Assembly (NCBI GenBank): GCA_945907335.1
Contig: CAMDSU010000126.1
Location: 1-5,747 of the forward strand
Direction of reading: 5' to 3'
Source: Bordetella parapertussis
GTDB lineage: Bacteria > Pseudomonadota > Gammaproteobacteria > Burkholderiales > Burkholderiaceae_C
DNA length: 5,747 nt
Shown: positions 1 to 5,326 of the stretch, piece by piece
Numbering within the stretch: the stretch's first letter is position 1
Layout of the letters: each line of letters begins with the position of its first letter
Position numbers and translations under genes: made by a program
The notes under the pieces: model-generated
The model's input: only the letters and a program-made list of their open reading frames with translations
Told to the model about the DNA's origin: nothing
Database searches by the model: none

Positions 1-903
1 CTGGCCAAAACCGATTTGTTGACAGATATGGTGGGCGAATTCCCCGAGTTGCAGGGCGTCATGGGGCGCTATTACGCCATGAATGATGGCGAGGATCCGT
101 TGGTGAGTGAAGCCATTGCCGACCATTACCGACCCAGATTTGCAGGCGATGAATTGCCGCGCAACGATGTGGGCTTGGTCGTCGCCATGGCCGACAAGTT
201 GGAAACATTGGTGGGCATGTTTGGCATTGGCAATTTGCCCACTGGGGACCGCGACCCGTTTGCTTTGCGCCGCCATGCGTTGGGCGTGACTCGCATGTTG
301 CTTGACAAAAGATTAGCGGTCAGTGTGCGCAGTTTGCTCGAATGCGCGGCGGCAGTATTTCCTGCACAAGTATCAGCTGACCTTGATATCAACAAACTGG
401 AGTCTTTCTTTCAAGAGCGTCTCATCAACCTGCTGGAAGCAGAAGGCAAACCCGTCACCCACATCATGGCAGTGCTTGCGGTGGACACCGCAGAGGGCTG
501 GAGTCAGATCAAGTCACGCTTGGATGCGGTTGCTGAGTTTGCAAATTTGCCGCAAAGCCAAGCGCTGGCGGCCGCCAACAAACGCATCTCTAATATTTTG
601 AAAAAAATCGATCAACCCATTTCCGCAGAAGTGGACACAAGCCTGTTGATAGAACCTGCAGAGCAGCAATTGCATCAACAAATGCAACGGATTACACCGT
701 TGGCACATGATTGTTTGACATCGAGAGATTACACCGGCTACTTGAAAATATTGGCGGGATTGCGCGATGCGGTTGATCTTTTCTTTAACGATGTCATGGT
801 CAATGCCGAAGACGAGAAGATTCGGCACAACCGCTGGGCCTTGCTCAAACAATTGCAAACACACATGAACCAAGTCGCGGACATTTCGCGTCTGGCGCAA
901 TAA
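1..903 (+). CDS. glyS: Glycine--tRNA ligase beta subunit, C-terminal part (5' end outside window)
   Basis: This is the beta chain of the bacterial alpha2-beta2 glycyl-tRNA synthetase, a cytoplasmic enzyme that charges tRNA-Gly. The reading frame is open from base 1, so the gene starts upstream; the 300 codons visible compare with roughly 690 residues for the whole E. coli protein. Seen in the sequence: the stretch AKTDLLTDMVGEFPELQG at visible residues 3-20, HYRPRFAGDELP (42-53), GDRDPFALRR (82-91) and AAANKRISNIL (about 190-200), all hallmarks of GlyS. The last 100 or so residues correspond to the alpha-helical anticodon-binding region, and the end VADISRLAQ matches the family's usual C-terminus, so the 3' end is intact. 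An internal TTG at 16 is not the start, because homology continues through it to base 1. glyQ would be expected upstream. gmhB follows after 6 nt. The identification is very secure. Confidence 0.97.
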   Translation: MAKTDLLTDMVGEFPELQGVMGRYYAMNDGEDPLVSEAIADHYRPRFAGDELPRNDVGLVVAMADKLETLVGMFGIGNLPTGDRDPFALRRHALGVTRMLLDKRLAVSVRSLLECAAAVFPAQVSADLDINKLESFFQERLINLLEAEGKPVTHIMAVLAVDTAEGWSQIKSRLDAVAEFANLPQSQALAAANKRISNILKKIDQPISAEVDTSLLIEPAEQQLHQQMQRITPLAHDCLTSRDYTGYLKILAGLRDAVDLFFNDVMVNAEDEKIRHNRWALLKQLQTHMNQVADISRLAQ

Positions 904-909
904 CAAGCT

Positions 910-1503
910 ATGCACACCAAGCTCATCATTCTGGACCGCGACGGCACCATCAATCGCGACAGTGACGACTACATCAAATCGCCCGACGAATGGTTACCAC
1001 TGCCAGGTTCGATTGAAGCCATTGCTCGTTTGTGTCAAGCGGGTTGGCATATCGCTATTGCCAGCAACCAGTCTGGTTTAGGACGTGGCTTGTTTGATTT
1101 GGCCACCCTCAACCTCATGCACGACAAAATGAATAAATTGCTCGCTGTTGCTGGCGGTCGTGTGGATGCTATTTTCTTTTGTCCGCACTTGCCGCAAGAC
1201 AACTGCCAATGCAGAAAACCCTTGCCCGGATTGTTCGAGCAAATCGGTGAGCGCTTCGGCGTGGCTTTAGACCAGGTGCATGCGGTGGGCGATACCTTGC
1301 GCGATGCACAAGCTGCAGCCTTGGTTGGCTGCCAAACCCATTTGGTATGCACCGGCAAAAGCGAGGGCTACCGTGGAACGACGCCGCCCGAACACTTCCC
1401 GCCAAACACCTTGGTGCACGACAACCTGTCTGCGTTTGCTGATTGGGTGCTGACGCTTGGTGAAACAGTTGTGCGCACACCCTCAAAAAGCGAGTTAAGT
1501 TAA
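910..1503 (+). CDS. gmhB: D-glycero-beta-D-manno-heptose 1,7-bisphosphate 7-phosphatase
   Basis: This cytoplasmic HAD-superfamily phosphatase removes the 7-phosphate of heptose 1,7-bisphosphate on the way to ADP-heptose, a precursor of the lipopolysaccharide inner core. The 197 residues are close to the 191 of E. coli GmhB. Seen: the nucleophile motif LDRDGTIN with D9 and D11, motif II in ASNQSG (S52), the structural zinc loop CPHLPQDNCQC (C91, H93, C99, C101), the substrate/motif III segment CRKP (R102, K103) and the acidic motif IV GDTLRDAQAA (D128, D132). The ATG at 910 lies 6 nt after the glyS stop and gives the family's normal N-terminus. No strong Shine-Dalgarno is visible, which fits translational coupling to glyS. 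The stop TAA shares its last base with the plsC start. A histidinol-phosphate phosphatase is the nearest alternative, but that activity is usually part of a HisB fusion and the operon context favours GmhB. Confidence 0.93.
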   Translation: MHTKLIILDRDGTINRDSDDYIKSPDEWLPLPGSIEAIARLCQAGWHIAIASNQSGLGRGLFDLATLNLMHDKMNKLLAVAGGRVDAIFFCPHLPQDNCQCRKPLPGLFEQIGERFGVALDQVHAVGDTLRDAQAAALVGCQTHLVCTGKSEGYRGTTPPEHFPPNTLVHDNLSAFADWVLTLGETVVRTPSKSELS

Positions 1504-2255
1504 TGGCATTTTTGCGATCAGTGCTGCATATGTTGTGGATGCTGGTGACAGTCGTGCCAGTGGCGCTGGTGTTGCTGACTGCGGCAGCAATGCGCCTGAA
1601 TGGACATCGTCTCTATCGCATTGCAGTTTTTTGGTTAAGCCTTGCTGTGCACGGCGCACGTTTTATATTGGGCATCAGCTATCAGATCAAAGGCCAAGAA
1701 AATTTGCCTCCCTTGAACCAAGCTTGTATTTTGTTGGTCAAGCACCAATCCACCTATGAAACATTTTTGATGCCTGTCATCATGCCCAAAGATTTGGCCT
1801 ATGTGTTCAAGCGCGAATTGCTGTATGTGCCTTTTTTTGGTTGGGCCATCGGTCAGTTAGACATGGTTCATATTGACCGGCAGCAAAAGTCACAATCGTT
1901 TCAAAAGGTGGTTCAACAAGGCAAGGATTTATTGCGTAAAGGCATCTGGGTCATCATGTTTCCTGAGGGCACGCGCATCGCCCGAGGGCAGGCGGGACAG
2001 TACAAATCGGGTGGCGCCAGACTGGCGATTGAAACAGGTGTCCCGGTGATCCCGGTGGCAGTCAATTCAGCGGTATGTTGGCCGCGCAAAGCATTTGTCA
2101 AGCACCCTGGTGTCGTCACCGTGTCTATTGGACCTGCCATTTCCAGCGAGGGCCGCCAAGCGGATACCTTGATGGCGGAGGTGTCCCAATGGATCGAAGC
2201 AGAAATGCGACTGTTGGATCCCGCGGCGTATCCGACAACACCCGCAGGTACATGA
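1503..2255 (+). CDS. plsC: 1-acyl-sn-glycerol-3-phosphate acyltransferase (lysophosphatidate acyltransferase, PlsC family)
   Basis: The protein is predicted to acylate the sn-2 position of 1-acylglycerol-3-phosphate to give phosphatidic acid at the inner face of the cytoplasmic membrane. It has 250 residues, normal for the family. Seen: a hydrophobic, probably membrane-spanning segment at about residues 7-30; the catalytic block KHQSTYE (H81, E86), in which the usual HX4D appears as HX4E; the second block FKREL (102-106); the glycerol-phosphate binding block FPEGTR (153-158); and VPVIPVAVNS (180-189). The start ATG overlaps the gmhB stop by one base (TAATG), with a weak GAG Shine-Dalgarno at 1492-1494. 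The stop overlaps the next gene by 4 nt (ATGA). Family membership is very secure; the exact acyl acceptor is inferred from the family, and a lysophospholipid acyltransferase of another specificity cannot be excluded. Confidence 0.92.
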   Translation: MAFLRSVLHMLWMLVTVVPVALVLLTAAAMRLNGHRLYRIAVFWLSLAVHGARFILGISYQIKGQENLPPLNQACILLVKHQSTYETFLMPVIMPKDLAYVFKRELLYVPFFGWAIGQLDMVHIDRQQKSQSFQKVVQQGKDLLRKGIWVIMFPEGTRIARGQAGQYKSGGARLAIETGVPVIPVAVNSAVCWPRKAFVKHPGVVTVSIGPAISSEGRQADTLMAEVSQWIEAEMRLLDPAAYPTTPAGT

Positions 2256-3148
2256 AATCCTTTGTGCAACTTGCACTTGATTGGTGGGAGCCACCCGCCC
2301 AACCACCGCGCATCAGCGAGCCAGTTTCCACCCACACACTCACGCAACACGCGCAAATGCGCTTGGCCACTGAGACGGCACATTTTCATCATCCGCGCGC
2401 CAACCGGTTTATTCGTTTGGGGGTGGGCAGTGCGGATTACCGCCTCACCCGCAGTCGCCGTAAAACCATTGGCATGTCAGTCGGTCCAGAAGGTTTGGAT
2501 GTGCGGGCGCCGCGCTGGGTCAGCGTGGGCGCCATCGAACAGGCTTTGCATGAAAAAGCCACTTGGATACTGCGTAAATTGCAAGAGATGCAAGAGCGGC
2601 AAACGCATATGCAGTCGACCGTCATTGAATGGCGAGATGGTATTTGTTTGCCTTATTTGGGCGAGACAGTTCGGCTTCATTTAGATGCCGCGCATTTTTT
2701 CAGCGAAACCGGCGCCTGCCTTGAAGACATATCGTCAGACGCTGATGCGCAAGTCACAAGATTGCTCAAAGTATCGGTTGCCCAAAACGCCAGTCCATCA
2801 CAAATCCGCGATGCAGTCCAAGCTTGGCTAATGGGTCAGGCCAAACAGTTGTTCACCCGCCGACTGAACCATTTCGCGCCTGTATTAGGGGTGCAATGGC
2901 GCAAGCTGTCACTCAGCAATGCCAGTACACGCTGGGGCAGCGCTGGCTCAGACGGCAGCATTCGATTGAATTGGCGGCTGGTGCATTTCAAGCCGGAAAT
3001 CATTGATTACGTGGTGGTGCACGAGCTCAGCCATTTGCGGGTGATGGACCACAGCCCCTTGTTTTGGGAAACCGTTCGCAACGTGGTGCCGGACTACGCC
3101 AGTCGCCGCGCACAACTCAAGGACGAGACATTGCCGCAGTGGGCGTGA
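2252..3148 (+). CDS. YgjP-like (DUF45/WLM) zinc metallopeptidase domain protein
   Basis: This 298-residue protein of the YgjP/DUF45 family is probably a soluble cytoplasmic zinc protease; its substrate is unknown. Seen: after a proline-rich, poorly conserved N-terminus (residues 1-50) come the domain entry LTRSRRKTIGMSV (65-77), then TRWGSAGSDGSIRLNWRLV (226-244) and the zinc motif HELSH (H257, E258, H261) followed by the third ligand in DHSPLFW (H267). The family usually shows WGSC where this protein has WGSA. The frame stays open upstream to 2075, but the start was placed at ATG 2252 because it makes the ATGA overlap with the plsC stop, has an AGG at 2246-2248, and because the upstream part lies wholly inside plsC. 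It is the last gene of the glyS-gmhB-plsC group. Its 3' end overlaps the convergent MBL hydrolase gene by 32 nt. The domain call is strong; the biological role is unknown. Confidence 0.9.
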   Translation: MKSFVQLALDWWEPPAQPPRISEPVSTHTLTQHAQMRLATETAHFHHPRANRFIRLGVGSADYRLTRSRRKTIGMSVGPEGLDVRAPRWVSVGAIEQALHEKATWILRKLQEMQERQTHMQSTVIEWRDGICLPYLGETVRLHLDAAHFFSETGACLEDISSDADAQVTRLLKVSVAQNASPSQIRDAVQAWLMGQAKQLFTRRLNHFAPVLGVQWRKLSLSNASTRWGSAGSDGSIRLNWRLVHFKPEIIDYVVVHELSHLRVMDHSPLFWETVRNVVPDYASRRAQLKDETLPQWA

Positions 3149-4190
3149 AGCGGTAGATGCCGTCAACTGTCAAGCTTCTGCGCAATTCACCGCCAAACCA
3201 CAGGTAATGCAAATGCGCCAGCGATTCGCCCATGGCAAAGGTGGTTTGGTGCGGGTCAAGTTGGCGTTTAAACAAAACAGCCATGGCATCCATGGCGGTC
3301 ATGCCATCGTCGGTGCAGGCCTCGCGCAAGTCGTGCAGTCGGTCTTGGTGGTGCTGCAACAACTGGCCAATGCGTTGGTGCAGGCCTGTGAACGGTTTGC
3401 CATGCGAGGGGAGCACCAAGCAATCGGCGGGCAAGTCGGCGTAGCGGGACAGTGACTGCATGAACAAACGCAGCGGGTCTGCTTGAGGTTCGGTGTCATA
3501 CACGCTGATATTGCTAGAAATACGTGGCAGCACCATGTCGCCACTGATCAACACATTCAACGCGGGGCAATGCAGCGCCATGTGTTCTGGGGCGTGGCCA
3601 TAGCCACTGATGCAGTGCCACGCATGCTCGCCAATTTGCAGCACCAACCCATCTGTCAAGCGAACAAATTGCGAGGGCAAGGCCGGCACCATGTGAACAA
3701 ATTGCAAACTGCGGTCAGTAAGCGCTGCCAATACCTGCGGGTCTTGCAAGCCATGCGAGCGAAAAAAAGTTTGCGCTTGGTTACCTTCTTCAGGCGGTTG
3801 ATGGGTAATCAATGTACGGGCCGTGTGGTAATCGGTGGCGCTGATATAGAGGGGTACGTTCCAGTGCTGGCACAGCCAATGGGCCAGACCCAAGTGGTCA
3901 GGGTGTAAATGTGTGGCCAGCACCCGTAGCACCGGCAAGCCCATCAGGCTTGAATCAAACACTTGCGACCATTGCGCGCGGGCTTGGGGGTTGTCCAAAC
4001 AGCAATCGACAATGCACCAACCGTCAACACCGTCCATGTGGTCGCGAATCAACCAAAGGTTGATATGGTCCAAGGCAAACGGAAGCGCCATTCGAAGCCA
4101 CTGAACACCGGGGGCAACCGGCAGATGAGAGCCGGGGGCTGGCAATGCATCTCCGAGCGGATAAAGCAATTCTTTTTCATGCAAATTCAT
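3117..4190 (-). CDS. MBL-fold (metallo-beta-lactamase superfamily) hydrolase, LACTB2/glyoxalase II-like
   Basis: This is a 357-residue metallo-hydrolase with no signal peptide, so probably cytoplasmic. Seen: the metal motif THLHPDH (H94, H96, D98, H99), GHAPEH (H199 the expected ligand), SGDMVL (D218 bridging) and PSHG (H263); together these give a full binuclear zinc site. The C-terminal region at about 270-345, including FAMGESLAHLHYL, resembles the winged-helix tail of LACTB2-like proteins. Relatives hydrolyse thioesters such as hydroxyacyl-glutathione, or other esters and nucleic acids, so the substrate cannot be read from the sequence. The ATG at 4190 gives an N-terminus (YPLGDALPAPG, then ALPFALDHINLWLIRD) that I recall as typical of Burkholderiales homologues; there is no clear Shine-Dalgarno. 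It is divergent from the LiuR-like regulator across a palindromic operator, suggesting control by it and perhaps a role in acyl-CoA or branched-chain amino acid catabolism. Its 3' end overlaps the metallopeptidase gene. Confidence 0.9.
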   Translation of the reverse strand: MNLHEKELLYPLGDALPAPGSHLPVAPGVQWLRMALPFALDHINLWLIRDHMDGVDGWCIVDCCLDNPQARAQWSQVFDSSLMGLPVLRVLATHLHPDHLGLAHWLCQHWNVPLYISATDYHTARTLITHQPPEEGNQAQTFFRSHGLQDPQVLAALTDRSLQFVHMVPALPSQFVRLTDGLVLQIGEHAWHCISGYGHAPEHMALHCPALNVLISGDMVLPRISSNISVYDTEPQADPLRLFMQSLSRYADLPADCLVLPSHGKPFTGLHQRIGQLLQHHQDRLHDLREACTDDGMTAMDAMAVLFKRQLDPHQTTFAMGESLAHLHYLWFGGELRRSLTVDGIYRFTPTAAMSRP

Positions 4191-4205
4191 AACAGGGTAT
4201 TTTGC

Positions 4206-4234
4206 TTGATAATTGACGTTTACGTAAACGTTAA
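4206..4234 (-). promoter_or_regulatory. Candidate sigma-70 promoter for the MBL hydrolase
   Basis: Read on the minus strand, TTAACG (4229-4234) and TATCAA (4206-4211) are separated by 17 bp and each matches the consensus at 4 of 6 positions. Transcription would start near 4199, about 9 nt before the hydrolase ATG. The -35 box and spacer lie across the palindrome, so a regulator bound there would occlude it. The match is modest and the call is an inference. Confidence 0.35.
4213..4234. promoter_or_regulatory. Palindromic operator, probably for the LiuR-like MerR regulator
   Basis: The core ACGTTTACGTAAACGT (4216-4231) is a perfect 16-bp inverted repeat. With the flanking TTG and TAA it extends to 22 bp with a single mismatched pair. 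It is the only such element noticed in the window and lies in the sole intergenic space, between the divergent hydrolase and regulator genes. MerR-family dimers bind dyads of this kind within promoters, and the sequence resembles the LiuR-type motif as I remember it. It would allow autoregulation and control of both transcription units. The palindrome is directly seen; the binding protein is inferred. Confidence 0.8.
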
Positions 4235-4246
4235 CCAGTTTGTAAT
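4219..4246 (+). promoter_or_regulatory. Candidate promoter of the liuR-like/can/aceK operon
   Basis: TTTACG (4219-4224, inside the palindrome) and TGTAAT (4241-4246, one base from the -10 consensus) are separated by 16 bp. The expected start of transcription is about 4252-4254, at the regulator's ATG itself, so the transcript may be leaderless. A MerR-like long spacer is also possible: TTGACG at 4213-4218 lies 22 bp from the same -10. The boxes are seen; their use is inferred. Confidence 0.45.
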
Positions 4247-4252
4247 GTCTTT

Positions 4253-4654
4253 ATGGCGACCCAATTCACCATCCGCGACCTGGCCAGAGAATTTGACCTG
4301 ACCACCCGTGCCATTCGTTTTTACGAAGACATGGGCTTGTTGCGCCCAGAACGGCACGGCCCGGGCGGCAGAAACCGCATTTACAGCGCCAGAGAACGGG
4401 CCAGGTTGCGCTTAACCTTGCGCGCCAAGCGTTTAGGTTTGTCGCTGATGGAGGCCAAAGACATCATCGACATGTACGACAGCCCGCGCGATACAGTTCC
4501 TCAGTTAGAGAAATTCATCACCGTGCTGGCTGAACACCGCCAACAATTGGAAAATCAGATGCGCGAAATCCAAGCCAATCTGGATGAAGTCAAACAACAC
4601 GAAAAAGAAGCCAAACAATTGATGGCCAAATACCGACGCATCGCCAACGACTGA
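4253..4654 (+). CDS. liuR: MerR-family transcriptional regulator, LiuR-like (branched-chain amino acid catabolism)
   Basis: This 133-residue MerR-type DNA-binding protein is the likely regulator of the genes around it. Seen: the winged helix-turn-helix with FTIRDLAREFDLTTRAIRFYEDMGLL (residues 5-30), the wing around GGRNRIYS (38-45), a second helical element RLRLTLRAKRLGLSL (51-65), and a long dimerisation coiled coil at about 85-128. It contains no cysteine, so it cannot sense metals or redox in the manner of MerR, CueR or SoxR. The DNA-binding half and the length match LiuR, which in gamma- and betaproteobacteria represses leucine/isoleucine degradation genes. No Shine-Dalgarno precedes ATG 4253, but this start gives the normal family N-terminus. 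The gene is divergent from the hydrolase across the palindrome and 3 nt upstream of can. The MerR call is certain; the LiuR subfamily is likely, but the effector and target genes are not visible here. Confidence 0.85.
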   Translation: MATQFTIRDLAREFDLTTRAIRFYEDMGLLRPERHGPGGRNRIYSARERARLRLTLRAKRLGLSLMEAKDIIDMYDSPRDTVPQLEKFITVLAEHRQQLENQMREIQANLDEVKQHEKEAKQLMAKYRRIAND

Positions 4655-4657
4655 CCT

Positions 4658-5314
4658 ATGACCACACAACTCAACACCTTGTTTGAAAATAACCGATCGT
4701 GGGCTGACCGCATGAGCCGCGAGCGCCCCGGGTTTTTTGAAAAACTGGCGCGCCAGCAGTCGCCCAAATATTTGTGGATCGGCTGCTCAGACAGTCGAGT
4801 GCCTGCGAATGAAATCATCGGATTAGACCCCGGCGAGGTGTTCGTGCATCGCAACGTGGCCAATTTGGTGGTGCACTCCGATTTAAACGCGCTGTCGGTG
4901 ATTCAGTTTGCTGTCGAGCACTTAAAGGTAGAGCACATCATGGTGGTTGGTCACTATGGGTGCGGCGGTGTGATGGCAGCCGCGCGCGGCATGCGCATTG
5001 GCTTGGCCGACAACTGGTTGCGCCATGTGCAGGATGTGCATTTGCGGCATCGCCAACGCTTGAACCACTTGGAGCAGTCCGAATTAGAAAACGTATTGTG
5101 TGAAATGAATGTGATTGAGCAAGTCGGCAACGTGGCTTTGTCCAATGTCATGCAAGATGCGTGGGCACGCGGCCAAAAACTCAGCGTCCATGGCTGGGTG
5201 TATGGCTTGAAAGACGGACTGGTCAAAGATTTGCAAGTGACCATGAGCCATTCGGAAGAAGTGGTGGAAGTGTTTCGCAACGGCTTCAAGCGCTATCCGC
5301 GCGCCAATCCCTGA
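4658..5314 (+). CDS. can: Beta-class carbonic anhydrase (type II, Can-like)
   Basis: This zinc enzyme interconverts CO2 and bicarbonate in the cytoplasm, supplying bicarbonate to carboxylases. The 218 residues match the roughly 220 of E. coli Can and align with it along nearly the whole length. Seen: the zinc ligands C43, H99 and C102 with the D45-R47 dyad in CSDSRVP and GHYGCGG, plus CEMNVIEQVGNV (148-159) and the conserved HGWVYGLKDGLVKDL (178-192). The residues that form the allosteric bicarbonate site of type II enzymes are present (W40, V48, R65 by alignment to E. coli W39, V47, R64), but the position of E. coli Tyr83 holds Phe84. The ATG lies 3 nt after the regulator's stop with no strong Shine-Dalgarno, suggesting translational coupling. 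In a LiuR-governed operon a natural role is feeding bicarbonate to methylcrotonyl-CoA carboxylase, but that is inference. Confidence 0.95.
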   Translation: MTTQLNTLFENNRSWADRMSRERPGFFEKLARQQSPKYLWIGCSDSRVPANEIIGLDPGEVFVHRNVANLVVHSDLNALSVIQFAVEHLKVEHIMVVGHYGCGGVMAAARGMRIGLADNWLRHVQDVHLRHRQRLNHLEQSELENVLCEMNVIEQVGNVALSNVMQDAWARGQKLSVHGWVYGLKDGLVKDLQVTMSHSEEVVEVFRNGFKRYPRANP

Positions 5315-5316
5315 GG
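5313..5316 (+). promoter_or_regulatory. Ribosome binding site of aceK
   Basis: GAGG overlaps the can stop codon and lies 10 nt before the ATG at 5327. It is the clearest Shine-Dalgarno in the window and supports that start, suggesting that aceK ribosomes load independently at the end of can. Confidence 0.55.
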
Positions 5317-5326
5317 CGGCGCATCA

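Noticed and set aside
514..915. 133-codon open frame on the minus strand
   Set aside because: It is antisense to the unmistakable glyS C-terminus and its translation matches no family I recognise.
2075..2251. Upstream extension of the metallopeptidase frame by 59 codons
   Set aside because: It lies wholly inside plsC in another frame, its translation shows no family similarity, and ATG 2252 gives a classic ATGA coupling.
3147..3178. GAAGC/GCTTC inverted repeat just after the metallopeptidase stop, as a possible terminator
   Set aside because: The stem is 5 bp with a loop of about 22 nt and no T-run follows; it lies within the coding end of the convergent gene.
3281..3296. Two CCATGGC copies 2 bp apart, each containing a palindromic CCATGG
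   Set aside because: They are explained by the repeated codons for AMDAMA in the hydrolase and occur only here, so they are unlikely to be an operator.
3483..3908. 141-codon open frame on the plus strand
   Set aside because: It is antisense to the MBL hydrolase, whose metal-binding motifs and full length are clear; the translation shows no domain.
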